From the NCBI RefSeq assembly GCF_022179185.1, contig NZ_BPQJ01000006.1:1-64000 (forward strand): 64,000 nt of DNA, read 5' to 3'. A program made the position numbers and the translations under genes. Below the pieces are notes generated by a model. The model had not been told where the DNA came from. It did not search any database and was given only the letters and a program-made list of their open reading frames with translations. Every line of letters starts with the position of its first letter. Within the stretch, counting starts at the first letter, position 1. Positions 15,996-25,396 of the stretch are shown in pieces. This DNA is from Methylobacterium frigidaeris (lineage in GTDB: Bacteria; Pseudomonadota; Alphaproteobacteria; Rhizobiales; Beijerinckiaceae).

Positions 15996-17846
15996 TCAGG
16001 CCACCGCCGCCATGCCCGCCGGCGCCTCCCATTCCGGCCCCCAGACCTGCACCACGTGCCCGGGCGCGACCTCGCGATAGAGGCGCTCCGGCGGCACGTA
16101 GTCGACCGGGCGGATCGGGCTCTTGATCTCGTCGCTGCGCACCGCGTGGAGCTGGCGCCGGCGGCCGGGATCGGGGACCGGAACAGCGGCGATCAGCTTC
16201 TTGGTGTAGGGATGCTGGGGGGCGCCGAAGATCGCCGCGCGCGGGCCGATCTCGACGATCTCGCCGAGATACATCACGGCGACCCGGTGGCTCACCCGCT
16301 CCACCACCGCCATGTCATGCGAGATGAACAGGTAGGCGAGGCCGAGCGACGCCTGCAGGTCGAGCATCAGGTTCACCACCTGCGCCTTCACCGACACGTC
16401 GAGGGCCGAGACCGACTCGTCGGCGACGATCAGCCGGGGCTCCAGCGCGAGAGTCCGGGCGATGCAGATGCGCTGCCTCTGGCCGCCGGAGAATTCGTGC
16501 GGGAAGCGGCTCGCCATCTCGGGCTTCAGCCCGACCCGGCGCAGCAGGTCGGCGGCACGCGCGCGGGCTTCGGAGCGGGAGCACAGGCGGTTGATCAGCA
16601 GCGGCTCGGCGATCGCCGCCCCCACGCTCATGCGCGGGTCGAGGCTGGCGAAGGGATCCTGGAAGATCATCTGCATCCGCCGGCGACACGCGCGCAGGGC
16701 CGAGGGCGACAAGCCGAGCACGTCCTCGCCGTCGACGAGCACCGAGCCGGCAACCGGCTCGATCAGCCGCAGCACCGAGCGGCCGGTGGTGGACTTGCCG
16801 CAGCCCGACTCGCCGACGAGGGCCAGGGTCTCGCCTGCCCGCACCGCGAAGGAGACGTTCTCGACCGCGTGGACCCGGCCGCGCACCCGCGAGAGCAGGC
16901 CGCCGCGGATATCGAACCGGGTGGTCAGGCCCTTGACCTCCAGGACCGGGCGCTCGCCCTCCCGCACGGTGTCGGGGAGCGGCACGGCCGCCTCGGGCTC
17001 GCCGGTGGCGCGGTCGACGATCGGGAACCGGGCGGGATGCGGCTGCCCCTTCATCGCCCCGAGGGTAGGCACGGCGGCGAGCAGCGCGCGGCTGTAGGGA
17101 TGAACCGGGCGGCGGAAGATCTGTTCAGTCGCCCCTGCCTCGACGGCGCGGCCGTCGACCATCACCACGGTGCGGTCGGCGATCTCGGCCACCACCCCCA
17201 TGTCGTGGGTGATGAACAGGACCGACATGCCCTCCTCCTCCTGGAGGAGCTTGATGAGGTCGAGGATCTGGGCCTGGATCGTAACGTCGAGCGCCGTGGT
17301 CGGCTCGTCGGCGATCAGGAGCTTGGGCCGGCAGGCGAGCGCCATCGCGATCATCACCCGCTGGCGCATGCCGCCGGAGAAGCGGTGCGGGTAGTCGTGC
17401 ACCCGCGAGGCGGCGGCCGGGATGCGCACCTTGTCGAACAGCCGCACGGTCTCGGCCTCGGCTTGGCGCTGCGACAGTCCGCGGTGCAGCCGCAGGGCCT
17501 CGCCGATCTGGAAGCCGACGGTGAGCACCGGGTTGAGGCTCGTCATCGGCTCCTGGAAGATCATCGCGACGTCGTCGCCGCGGATCCGGCGCATCTCGGC
17601 ATCGGGCAGGCGCAGGAGGTCGCGGCCCTCGAGCAGCACGCGGCCACCGGTGCGGGTCGAATCGCGCGGGGTGAGCCGCATGATCGACATCGCGGTGACG
17701 CTCTTGCCGGAGCCCGACTCGCCGACGAGGGCGACGGTTTCCTTCGGGCCGATGTCGAACGAAACGCCGTGCACCACCGGGCGCCAGGCCTGCTCGGAGC
17801 GGAACGCGACGGTGAGGTCCTGGACCGAGAGGATCGGGGTGGTCAT
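15996..17846 (-). CDS. Dipeptide/oligopeptide ABC transporter, fused double ATPase
   Basis: A 616-residue fusion of two peptide-type ATPases (DppD-DppF order, like GsiA and YejF). Half 1 has Walker A GESGSGKS at residues 42-49, signature [15 protein letters not shown] and Walker [13 protein letters not shown]. Half 2 has GESGCGKS near residue 345, signature [15 protein letters not shown] and [12 protein letters not shown]. Both halves end with the oligo_HPY pattern ([28 protein letters not shown]) specific to peptide/nickel importers. It powers the two permeases encoded upstream. It is last in the operon, separated from the second permease by palindromic repeat family A. Confidence 0.95.
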   Translation of the reverse strand: MTTPILSVQDLTVAFRSEQAWRPVVHGVSFDIGPKETVALVGESGSGKSVTAMSIMRLTPRDSTRTGGRVLLEGRDLLRLPDAEMRRIRGDDVAMIFQEPMTSLNPVLTVGFQIGEALRLHRGLSQRQAEAETVRLFDKVRIPAAASRVHDYPHRFSGGMRQRVMIAMALACRPKLLIADEPTTALDVTIQAQILDLIKLLQEEEGMSVLFITHDMGVVAEIADRTVVMVDGRAVEAGATEQIFRRPVHPYSRALLAAVPTLGAMKGQPHPARFPIVDRATGEPEAAVPLPDTVREGERPVLEVKGLTTRFDIRGGLLSRVRGRVHAVENVSFAVRAGETLALVGESGCGKSTTGRSVLRLIEPVAGSVLVDGEDVLGLSPSALRACRRRMQMIFQDPFASLDPRMSVGAAIAEPLLINRLCSRSEARARAADLLRRVGLKPEMASRFPHEFSGGQRQRICIARTLALEPRLIVADESVSALDVSVKAQVVNLMLDLQASLGLAYLFISHDMAVVERVSHRVAVMYLGEIVEIGPRAAIFGAPQHPYTKKLIAAVPVPDPGRRRQLHAVRSDEIKSPIRPVDYVPPERLYREVAPGHVVQVWGPEWEAPAGMAAVA

Positions 17847-17881
17847 CGCGGACTGCCGTACTCACGCAAGCTCCTACCCGC

Positions 17882-18004
17882 GACCTCATCCTGAGGCGCG
17901 AGCGTCGCTCGCCTCGAAGGAGACCTCCAGCGGTCTCCGAGGGATCTGGAGGCCTCCTTCGAGGCTGGGCGATCTGCGATCGCCCAGCACCTCAGGATGA
18001 GGTC
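17882..18004. repeat. Dispersed palindromic repeat, family A, copy 2
   Basis: Outer arms 17882-17899 and 17987-18004 (GACCTCATCCTGAGGNGC) match with one mismatch. Inner arms GCCTCGAAGGAG (17911-17922) and CTCCTTCGAGGC (17954-17965) are perfect. A further small hairpin (GGGCGATC/GATCGCCC) sits in the right half. The element lies inside the transporter operon, between the second permease and the ATPase, so it may lower ATPase expression or stabilise the upstream mRNA. Confidence 0.85.
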
Positions 18005-18033
18005 CAGGGTGGGAATGACGGTGGCGGCGGCTC

Positions 18034-18963
18034 TCACAGCACCCGCCGCGGGTCGAGCGCGTCCCGCAGGCCGTCGCCGATGAAGTTGATCGACAGGACG
18101 GTCAGGAAGATCGCCGCCCCGGGGAACAACGCCCAGTGCGGCGCCACGTCGAGATGGTCCTTGGCGTCGTAGAGGAGCCGGCCCCAGGTCGGGATGTCGG
18201 GCGGGAAGCCCAATCCTAAGAACGACAGGGTCGATTCCGCGATGATCGCCGAGGAGACCTCGATCGTCGCCGCGACGATCACGGGACCCAGCGCGTTCGG
18301 CAGGATGTGGCGGGTGACGAGGTGCCAGGCGGTGGCGCCTTGCGAGCGCGCCGCCTCGACGAACTCCTTCTCGCGCAAGGACAGGAACTGCGCCCGCACC
18401 AGCCGCGCCACCGGCATCCAGCGCAGGCCGCCGATGACGGCGACGATCATCACGAAGACGCCGCCCTCGACCCCGAAGAGCTGCTTCAGCTGGTCGCGGA
18501 ACAGGTAGATGATGAGGAGCAGGAGCGGCAGCTGCGGCAGCGACAGGAACAGGTCGGTCAGCCACATCAGCACCGGATCGAGAAAGCGGCGCGACATGCC
18601 GGCGAGGGCGCCGACGACGATCCCGACGACGGTCGCCACCACCATGGCGGCGAAGCCGACGGCGAGCGAGATGCGCCCGCCATAGATCATCCGGGCGAGC
18701 AGATCCTGGCCGAGGTCGTCGGTACCGAGCGGGTGGGCCCAGGACGGGCCCTGGAGCGTCGCCGCGAAGTCGATCTCGTCGATCGCCACCGGCCAGACCC
18801 AGCCGCCGACGAGGACCGCGAGGATCAGGAGGCCCAGCACTCCGACGCTGACAACCGCGAGGCGGTGGCGGCGGAAGCGCCGCCATGTGTCCCGCCCCGA
18901 GGCCGCCGGAGCGGGCGCCGGCGCCGCCTCAGCGGTAGGAGATGCGAGGGTCGAGCCAGCCAT
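18034..18963 (-). CDS. Peptide ABC transporter permease (DppC type)
   Basis: A 309-residue inner-membrane permease. The N-terminus (about residues 1-30) is Ala/Pro-rich and cytosolic. After it come RRHRLAVVSVGVLGLLILAVL (first membrane segment) and HPLGTDDLGQDLLARMIYGGRISL, the signature of DppC/OppC. The BPD_transp domain has the EAA-type loop EAARSQGATAWHLVTRHILPN, which contacts the ATPase. The C-terminus has the usual LGDGLRDALDPR form (here IGDGLRDALDPRRVL). The start lies 35 bases inside the preceding permease gene, so translation is probably coupled. A later start is possible because no Shine-Dalgarno sequence is visible. Confidence 0.93.
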   Translation of the reverse strand: MAGSTLASPTAEAAPAPAPAASGRDTWRRFRRHRLAVVSVGVLGLLILAVLVGGWVWPVAIDEIDFAATLQGPSWAHPLGTDDLGQDLLARMIYGGRISLAVGFAAMVVATVVGIVVGALAGMSRRFLDPVLMWLTDLFLSLPQLPLLLLIIYLFRDQLKQLFGVEGGVFVMIVAVIGGLRWMPVARLVRAQFLSLREKEFVEAARSQGATAWHLVTRHILPNALGPVIVAATIEVSSAIIAESTLSFLGLGFPPDIPTWGRLLYDAKDHLDVAPHWALFPGAAIFLTVLSINFIGDGLRDALDPRRVL

Positions 18964-19888
18964 AGAGGAGGTCCGCGACGAGGTTGAACAGGACGACGAG
19001 GCAGGCGAACACGAAGGTGACGGCCATCACCACCGGGGTGTCGTTGGCGAGCATCGCGTTGATGAGGAGCGAGCCGATCCCCGGGATGCGGAAGATCTGC
19101 TCGGTGACGATGGCGCCGCCGAACACCGCCGGGATCTGCAGCGCTACCAGCGTCACGACCGGGATGAGCGCGTTGCGGGCGATGTGGCGGACCGTGACGG
19201 TGCCGTCCGACAGGCCCTTGGCCCGGGCGGTGGTGACGTAGTCGAGGCGGGCGACGTCGAGCACCGAGGCGCGGACGTAGCGGGTGTAGGACGCCGCCTG
19301 GAAGAAGCCGAGCACGCAGACCGGCATGATCGCCTGCCGGACATGCTCCCAGGCCCAGCGCCAGCCCGTCGCCGCGATGTCGGCCTGGTAGACGAAGGGC
19401 AGCCAGTCCAGCGTCAGGCTGAACAGCAGGATGAACAACAGGCCGGTGAAGAAGGTCGGCAGCGAGAAGCCGACGAAGGCGAGGGTGTTCGCCACCTGGT
19501 CGAAGACCGAGTAGGGCCGGATCGCCGCCAGGATGCCGACCGGCACGGCGATGACGAGAGCCAGCACCTGCGACGAGCCGACCACGAACAGGGTGGTCGG
19601 CAGGCGTTGCAGGATCAGCTCGTCGACGTCGACGCGGCTGGCGAAGGAGAAGCCCCAGTCGCCCTGGAGCATCGCCGTCAGCCAGTGCAGGTAGCGCACC
19701 AGGATCGGGTCATCGAGGCCGAACTTCAGCCGCAGCGCCTCGCGCACCTCGGGCGGCACGTTGGGGTTGGTGGCGAGCTCGCCGAACGGATCGCCGGGGG
19801 CGAGCGCCAGCACGGTGAACAGGATGAGGCTGATCCCGAGCAGGCTCGGGATCGCGATGAGCAGACGGCGGAGGAGATAGGCTCCCAT
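18929..19888 (-). CDS. Peptide ABC transporter permease (DppB type)
   Basis: A 319-residue permease with the DppB/OppB N-terminus (YLLRRLLIAIPSLLGISLILF), APGDPFGELA, and a six-helix BPD_transp domain with the EAA-type loop RAKGLSDGTVTVRHIARNALIPV. It pairs with the DppC-type gene to form the channel. It begins 9 bases after the stop of the binding-protein gene. Confidence 0.94.
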   Translation of the reverse strand: MGAYLLRRLLIAIPSLLGISLILFTVLALAPGDPFGELATNPNVPPEVREALRLKFGLDDPILVRYLHWLTAMLQGDWGFSFASRVDVDELILQRLPTTLFVVGSSQVLALVIAVPVGILAAIRPYSVFDQVANTLAFVGFSLPTFFTGLLFILLFSLTLDWLPFVYQADIAATGWRWAWEHVRQAIMPVCVLGFFQAASYTRYVRASVLDVARLDYVTTARAKGLSDGTVTVRHIARNALIPVVTLVALQIPAVFGGAIVTEQIFRIPGIGSLLINAMLANDTPVVMAVTFVFACLVVLFNLVADLLYGWLDPRISYR

Positions 19889-19897
19889 CGGGTGTCG

Positions 19898-21706
19898 TTA
19901 CGCCTGCTTGTACCACTCGGCCAGGAAGGCCAGCGAGTTGTCCCAGCCACTCGCGGGCGCCTCGAGCTTGCCGTTGACCGCCGAGACCTGGGCGCGGTGG
20001 AGGAGCGGCAGGACGTAGTCCGCCACCACCAGGTCGTTCATCTTGACGAACAGGGCGGCCCGCTTGACGAGGTCGAGCTCTCCTTGCGCCGCACGGTAGA
20101 CCGCATCGACCTCCGGATTCTGCATCCGGCAGATGTTGCGGCCCTGCCACTTGTTAGCCTTGGTGGCGGCCTCCCAGGAGACGTATTGCAGCGCGAACAC
20201 GGCCGGATCGGCCTGCGTCATGTTCCAGGTGTACATCTCCATGTCGGCGTAGAAATGCGGATAGGTATCCGGGTTCGCCACGTCGGAGGAGAAGAACACC
20301 GAGCCGGGGACCGACTTCAGCTCCATGTCGATGCCGGCCTTCTGGGCGGCCTGCTTGATGATGGCCTGGGTCTTCTGGCGCGGCGCGTTGATCGAGGTCT
20401 GGAAGACGAATTTCAGCTTCTTGCCGTCCTTGGCGCGGATGCCGTCGCCGCCCTTCTTCCAGCCGGCGTCCTCAAGGATCTGCGCCGCCTTGTCGGGCTC
20501 GAAGGCGAAGGAGGTGTTCTTCGACACGAATGGGGCCGGGCCGTTGAAGACGTTGGCGGTGGCCCGGCCGGTGCGGCCGTAGATGAATTGCTGGATCGCC
20601 GCGCGGTTGACGAGCAGGTTCATCGCCTTGCGCACCGCCGGATCGGAGAAGGCCGGGTGCTTGGTCTTGAGCGAGGCGCGCTCGCCGTCGACCTCGACGT
20701 TCGGGTCGGTGGCGTTGAGCAGCAGGAACTCGAGGTTGCCGCCGTAATCCATCTTGACCCGGCCCTTGCCCTCGGCCTCGAGCCGCTTGAGGATCTCGTC
20801 CTCGACCTGCATGTTCCAGGCGTAGTCGTACTCGCCGGTCTGCAGCACGGCGCGGGCGGCCGAGACCGCGTCGCCGCCGCCCTTCATCTCGATCGAGTCG
20901 AAGAACGGCCGGTTCGGCACGTGGTAATCCGGGTTGCGCACGCCGCGCAGGATGTCGCCGGGGCGGAACTCGCTGAACTTGTAGGGACCGGTGCCGACGG
21001 GTGCCAGGTTCGCCGGCGCGTCGCGGGACTTGTCGCCGGTGTAATCGGCGAAGACGTGCTTGGGGATGATCATCCCGGCGCTCGACACGAAAGCGTCGGC
21101 CCAGAACGGGGTCGGCTCCTTGAACGAGAGCTTGACCGTCAGGTCGTCAACCTTCGTGACCTTGACGTTGATGTAGCTGCCGCCGGTGACCGCGGCCGTG
21201 GCCGGATTGGCGGCGTACTCGGCGGTGAACACCACGTCGTCGGCGGTGAAGGGCTTGCCGTCGTGCCACTTCACGTTCGGCTTCAGCTTCCAGGTCACCG
21301 AGCGGCCGTCCGCCGCGACGCCGCCATTCTCCTTGGAGGGAATCTCGGCCGCCAGGATCGGGAACAGGTTGCCGTCGGCGTCCCAGGCCGCCAGCGGCTC
21401 GTAGAAGATCCGCGAGCCCTCCTGATCCTTGGTGCCGATGGCGAAATGCGGGTTGATCAGGGTGGCGGCCTGCCAGAACAGCAGCTTCAGCGGTCCTCCG
21501 CCGCCGGCCTTCGTCGGCTTGTAGGCGTCGCGCAGTCCGTTCGCCGCGAAGGCGACGCCGTTCTGCGCCAGCATCATCCCGGCCATCGGGGCGGTGAGGC
21601 CGAGCGCCAGCATCCGGCGCACGAAGCTGCGCCGGGACAGGCTCCCGTCCTTCACCTCGCCGATCAGGGTGCGCAGGTCATGCTCGGTCACGCCACGCTC
21701 GGTCAT
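19898..21706 (-). CDS. Peptide ABC transporter solute-binding protein with a Tat signal
   Basis: A 602-residue SBP_bac_5 family protein, first gene of the operon. The chosen start MTERGVTEHDL (ATG 21706) has GAAGGGTG upstream. The signal has the twin-arginine motif SRRSFVRRMLALGL followed by a hydrophobic stretch and AFAANG, so it is probably exported folded through Tat. Family motifs: YEPLAAWDADGNLFPILAAE, VTWKLKPNVKWHDGKPFTADDVVFT, PVGTGPYKFSEFRPGD. It delivers the substrate to the permeases below. The substrate is not fixed by sequence; the divergent AbgB-like hydrolase suggests a peptide or N-acyl/amino-acid conjugate. Confidence 0.94.
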   Translation of the reverse strand: MTERGVTEHDLRTLIGEVKDGSLSRRSFVRRMLALGLTAPMAGMMLAQNGVAFAANGLRDAYKPTKAGGGGPLKLLFWQAATLINPHFAIGTKDQEGSRIFYEPLAAWDADGNLFPILAAEIPSKENGGVAADGRSVTWKLKPNVKWHDGKPFTADDVVFTAEYAANPATAAVTGGSYINVKVTKVDDLTVKLSFKEPTPFWADAFVSSAGMIIPKHVFADYTGDKSRDAPANLAPVGTGPYKFSEFRPGDILRGVRNPDYHVPNRPFFDSIEMKGGGDAVSAARAVLQTGEYDYAWNMQVEDEILKRLEAEGKGRVKMDYGGNLEFLLLNATDPNVEVDGERASLKTKHPAFSDPAVRKAMNLLVNRAAIQQFIYGRTGRATANVFNGPAPFVSKNTSFAFEPDKAAQILEDAGWKKGGDGIRAKDGKKLKFVFQTSINAPRQKTQAIIKQAAQKAGIDMELKSVPGSVFFSSDVANPDTYPHFYADMEMYTWNMTQADPAVFALQYVSWEAATKANKWQGRNICRMQNPEVDAVYRAAQGELDLVKRAALFVKMNDLVVADYVLPLLHRAQVSAVNGKLEAPASGWDNSLAFLAEWYKQA

Positions 21707-21976
21707 CGACAAACACCCTTCTGGCTGGCCTCTGGCGGCCGTCAGCATCGCGCCCGCCGCATGTCCTTACAAGCGGCTGCGTAAAAATCAGCACCAGTTG
21801 TCAGCGCTAACGAGATGGCGATAGGCAAAGCCCGGGCCAATTATGTGTGACCCGGTCAGCGCTTGAGCTATTCCAGCCGTGCGCCCCACGTCCGCACCCG
21901 CCGCGCTTGAGCCGGCAAGCCACCTGCATGACGCTCCCGCGCGAGGCGGCCCGAGGGCTGCGTACGGGAGGACCCC

Positions 21977-23395
21977 ATGGACAACCGCAGCGCCGTGTGG
22001 CGTCAGGTCGACGCCCACAAGGACCGGCTGATCGCGCTCTCCGACGAGGTCTGGGGCACGCCGGAGGTCTGCTACACCGAGGCACGCTCGGCCGCGGCGC
22101 ATGCCGCCGAGTTGCGCCACCAGGGCTTCCGGATCACCGAGGGCGCCGCCGGCATCCCGACCGCGGTGATCGGCGAAGCCGGGGAAGGCGGTCCGGTCAT
22201 CGCGTTCCTCGGCGAGTACGATGCGCTGCCGGGCTTGAGCCAGGAGGCGGGCGTCGCTCGGCATGCCCCCATCGAGCAAGGCGGTCACGGCCACGGATGC
22301 GGGCACAACCTGCTCGGTTCGGCGGCACTGCTCGCCGCCACCGCGGTGAAGGACTGGCTCGCCGAGACCGGCCTGCCGGGACGCGTGCGCTATTACGGCT
22401 GCCCGGCCGAGGAGGGCGGTGCCGCCAAGGCCTTCATGGTGCGCGAGGGCCTGTTCGCGGATGCGGACGCCGCAGTGACCTGGCACCCGTCGAGCTTCTG
22501 GGAGGTCACGCCGCCGCTGTCGCTCGCCAACACCCGGGCCGATTTCGTTTTCACCGGCCGCGCCTCCCACGCGGCGGCCGCCCCGCATCTCGGGCGCTCG
22601 GCCCTCGACGCGGTCGAATTGATGAATGTCGGCGTCAACTACATGCGCGAGCACATGCCGAGCGACGCGCGGGTGCATTACGCGCTCCTCGACACCGGCG
22701 GCATCGCCCCGAACGTCGTCCAGGCCCATGCCCGGGTGCGCTACTCGATCCGCGCCCGCGATTTGCCCGGCATGCGCGACCTCGTGAACCGGGTGCGCAA
22801 GATCGCCGAGGGCGCGGCGCTGATGACCGAGACCACGATGGAGATGCGCATCGTCAGCGCGGTCTCGAACCTCGTCGGCAACACGCCGCTGGAGGAGGCC
22901 CTGCACGGGGTGATGGAGGATCTCGGCACGCCGCATTTCGACGAGGCCGACCGCGCCTTCGCTCAGCAGATCCAGGACACGCTGACGCCGCAGGACATCG
23001 CGGCGGTCTACCACACCATTGGACTTCCGGTGAGCGACGCCCCCCTCGCCGACTTCCTGGTGCCGCTCGATGCCAGGCGCAACCCGGCGATCGGCTCGAC
23101 CGATGTCGGCGACGTGAGCTGGGTGGTGCCGACGGTCCAGGCCCACGCCCCGACGGTCGCGGTCGGCACCCCGTTCCACACCTGGCAGGTGGTGGCGCAG
23201 GGCAAGACCCCGGCCGCCCACAAGGCGATGGTGCAGGTGGCGAAAGCCATGGCGGCGCTCGGCGCCCGCCTCGCCACCGACGCCGCCTTGCGCGACGCCG
23301 CGAAGGCGGACCTCAAGGCCCGCACCGGGCCGGAGGGATACGTCTCGCCCCTGCCGGCGGAGGTTCAGCCGCCTCTGACGATGTCGGTGGGGTAG
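21977..23395 (+). CDS. M20 family amidohydrolase, AbgB-like
   Basis: A 472-residue metallopeptidase-fold hydrolase close to AbgB (p-aminobenzoyl-glutamate hydrolase subunit) and other amide-cleaving M20D enzymes. It starts at an ATG with GGGAGG upstream. Putative metal residues: GHGHGCGHN (103-111), CPAEEGG, and a late His in GTPFHTWQ. The lid or dimerisation domain has [25 protein letters not shown]. No signal peptide, so it is cytosolic. It is divergent from the peptide ABC operon across a 270-bp gap that repeats the 9-mer GTCAGCGCT, so a shared regulator is plausible. Confidence 0.9.
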   Translation: MDNRSAVWRQVDAHKDRLIALSDEVWGTPEVCYTEARSAAAHAAELRHQGFRITEGAAGIPTAVIGEAGEGGPVIAFLGEYDALPGLSQEAGVARHAPIEQGGHGHGCGHNLLGSAALLAATAVKDWLAETGLPGRVRYYGCPAEEGGAAKAFMVREGLFADADAAVTWHPSSFWEVTPPLSLANTRADFVFTGRASHAAAAPHLGRSALDAVELMNVGVNYMREHMPSDARVHYALLDTGGIAPNVVQAHARVRYSIRARDLPGMRDLVNRVRKIAEGAALMTETTMEMRIVSAVSNLVGNTPLEEALHGVMEDLGTPHFDEADRAFAQQIQDTLTPQDIAAVYHTIGLPVSDAPLADFLVPLDARRNPAIGSTDVGDVSWVVPTVQAHAPTVAVGTPFHTWQVVAQGKTPAAHKAMVQVAKAMAALGARLATDAALRDAAKADLKARTGPEGYVSPLPAEVQPPLTMSVG

Positions 23396-23466
23396 GGAGC
23401 CGGCTCGCCGGGTCGCGCCGGCTGGGCTAGGGATGCGGCGAAGCCTTCCTCGAACGCGGACGCCCC

Positions 23467-23823
23467 ATGGACCAGACCCAGCCGCCGGCCCCGATCGCCA
23501 TCGACGACTTCCTGAAGCTCGACGTGCGGGTCGGCACCATCGTCGAGGCGGCGCCGATCCCGGAGGCGCGCCGGCCGGCCTATCGCCTCGTCATCGATCT
23601 CGGCGAAGCGATCGGCTTGAAGAAATCCTCCGCCCAGGTGACGGTGCACTACACCCCCGAGACCCTGGTCGGCCGGCAGGTGCTCTGCGTCGTCAACCTG
23701 CCGCCGCGCCAGGTCGGCCCGGTGCGCTCCGAGGTGCTCACCCTCGGCGTGCCGGACGGGGAGGGCGCGGTGGTGCTGATCGCGCCCGAGCGGCCGGTGC
23801 CGAATGGCGGGCGGCTGTATTGA
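23467..23823 (+). CDS. csaA: tRNA-binding protein, CsaA family
   Basis: A 118-residue stand-alone tRNA-binding (OB-fold) domain, like CsaA, related to the C-terminal domain of MetRS and to YgjH. Motifs: [14 protein letters not shown] (residues 15-28), [13 protein letters not shown] and [20 protein letters not shown], then a C-terminal [13 protein letters not shown]. The full length and lack of any fused domain are typical. It probably forms a homodimer that binds tRNA; a chaperone role was proposed for the Bacillus protein. It is 23 bp upstream of ureG, so the two are probably co-transcribed. Confidence 0.93.
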   Translation: MDQTQPPAPIAIDDFLKLDVRVGTIVEAAPIPEARRPAYRLVIDLGEAIGLKKSSAQVTVHYTPETLVGRQVLCVVNLPPRQVGPVRSEVLTLGVPDGEGAVVLIAPERPVPNGGRLY

Positions 23824-23846
23824 TTGTCACGGAGATCCAACACACC

Positions 23847-24476
23847 ATGAACTCAAGCCACGGCCCCAGTTCCAGCCACGGCCCGTTGCGGGTCGGCATC
23901 GGCGGCCCGGTCGGGTCGGGCAAGACCGCCTTGATGGAGGGCCTGTGCAAGGCCCTACGCGAGCGCTTCGACCTCTGCGCCATCACCAACGACATCTACA
24001 CCAAGGAGGATGCGCGCCTCCTCACCGTGGCCGGCGCCCTGCCGGAGGAGCGCATCATGGGCGTCGAGACCGGCGGCTGCCCGCATACGGCGATCCGCGA
24101 GGACGCCTCGATCAACCTCGCAGCGGTGGCGGAGATGCGCCGGCGCTTCCCGGCCCTCGACCTGGTTCTGCTCGAATCCGGCGGCGACAACCTCGCGGCC
24201 ACCTTCTCGCCGGAGCTCGCCGACCTGACGATCTACGTCATCGACGTGGCCGGCGGCGAGAAGATCCCGCGGAAAGGCGGGCCCGGCATCACCCGCTCGG
24301 ACCTCCTCGTCATCAACAAGACCGACCTCGCGCCCCTCGTCGGCGCCGATCTCGGGGTGATGGAGGAGGACACGAAGCGGATGCGCGGCACGCGTCCCTA
24401 CGTCTTCGCGTCCCTGCGCCAGGGCGACGGCGTCGAGGCGGTGGCGCGCTTCGTGGTGGAGGCCGGGGGGCTTTAG
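23847..24476 (+). CDS. ureG: Urease accessory GTPase UreG
   Basis: A SIMIBI-class GTPase that, with UreE, UreF and UreH/D, loads nickel into urease. The start [12 protein letters not shown] gives 209 residues, a normal length. P-loop GGPVGSGKT is at residues 19-27. [21 protein letters not shown] contains the Cys-Pro-His nickel site; [18 protein letters not shown] and NKTDLA follow. The N-terminus has only two His, so it is not one of the His-rich forms. No other urease gene lies in the window. The next gene starts inside its stop (TAGTG). Confidence 0.97.
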   Translation: MNSSHGPSSSHGPLRVGIGGPVGSGKTALMEGLCKALRERFDLCAITNDIYTKEDARLLTVAGALPEERIMGVETGGCPHTAIREDASINLAAVAEMRRRFPALDLVLLESGGDNLAATFSPELADLTIYVIDVAGGEKIPRKGGPGITRSDLLVINKTDLAPLVGADLGVMEEDTKRMRGTRPYVFASLRQGDGVEAVARFVVEAGGL

Positions 24477-25258
24477 TGCTCCTCGACCTCGTGCACTGGC
24501 TCGTCCTGCCGGCGTCCCTGCCGGCGCGGCGCCTCGGCTATGCCGGCGACAGCGTGAGGCTCGCCGCGCGCTCGCGCCGGTGCCGCGCCGCCTGGGCGCC
24601 GCACCTCGCGGCGGCGAAGGAGGCGGTGCGGGCGGCGGTGCGGGATCTGCCCCGGCGCGACACCGTCGTGGTTCTGGGCTCGGGCCTCCTCGACGACGTG
24701 CCGATCGACGATCTCGCCGCCGCGTTCCGGCGGGTGGTGCTGGTCGATGCGGTACATCCCTGGCGGGGGCGCTGGCGGGCACGCCGCCACCCCAACGTCG
24801 CGCGCCTCACCCACGATCTCAGCGGCACGGAAGGCCTGCTGCTCGGCCGCAGCGGGGCCTTCGCGCCGGTGCTGCCGCCGGTCTGCCGGGAGGCCGACCT
24901 CGTGGTCTCGGCCAACCTCCTGTCGCAGCTGCCGATCCTCCCGGTCGCGCGGCTCGAGGCGGCGGGCCGGCTCGGGCCCTGGACCGACGCGGAGGCCTTC
25001 GGGCGCCGCATCGTGGCGGCCCATCTCGACGCCCTGGCAGAACTCCGTGCCCGCATCTGCCTCGTCACCGATCTCGACGAGACCGAGGAGGATCGAGCCG
25101 GGCAGGTGCTGGAGCGCCTCGACCTCCTCTACGGCGTCGATCCGGGGCCGGCGGCGTGCAAGTGGGAGTGGGTCCTGGCGCCATTCGGGGAAGAGGCGCG
25201 GGACCGGCGTCTGGTGCACCGCGTCGGTGCCTGGCCGGACTGGCGACCGGCGGCATGA
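24476..25258 (+). CDS. Hypothetical protein with a Rossmann-like core
   Basis: A 260-residue protein whose GTG start overlaps the ureG stop by one base, so it is translationally coupled to ureG. Residues about 62-95 (DTVVVLGSGLLDDVP, then RRVVLVDAVHP) look like the first strand-loop and acidic second strand of an S-adenosylmethionine or NAD-binding Rossmann fold. Later DLVVSANLLSQLPI and RICLVTDLDE fit strands 4 and 5 of such a fold. I do not recognise the family with certainty. No signal or membrane segment is seen. The coupling hints at a shared metal or methylation role, but that is guesswork. Confidence 0.75.
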   Translation: MLLDLVHWLVLPASLPARRLGYAGDSVRLAARSRRCRAAWAPHLAAAKEAVRAAVRDLPRRDTVVVLGSGLLDDVPIDDLAAAFRRVVLVDAVHPWRGRWRARRHPNVARLTHDLSGTEGLLLGRSGAFAPVLPPVCREADLVVSANLLSQLPILPVARLEAAGRLGPWTDAEAFGRRIVAAHLDALAELRARICLVTDLDETEEDRAGQVLERLDLLYGVDPGPAACKWEWVLAPFGEEARDRRLVHRVGAWPDWRPAA

Positions 25259-25396
25259 CATGAGGGCATGACGGTGGGCGTCCGGCGTGGCTTCGCGCCG
25301 GACGGAGAGGCGTCTACGGTCCTGCCGACGGTCGACGGTCGAGCGCGGGATCCCCTCGCTTGATCTGCCACCGTGCGAAGGGGGAGAAACGCGACG

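Noticed and set aside
18887..21784. A 965-codon open frame on the plus strand across the peptide transporter genes
   Set aside because: It is antisense to clear dpp-type genes; high GC content leaves such frames open. Its translation is low-complexity and matches no family.
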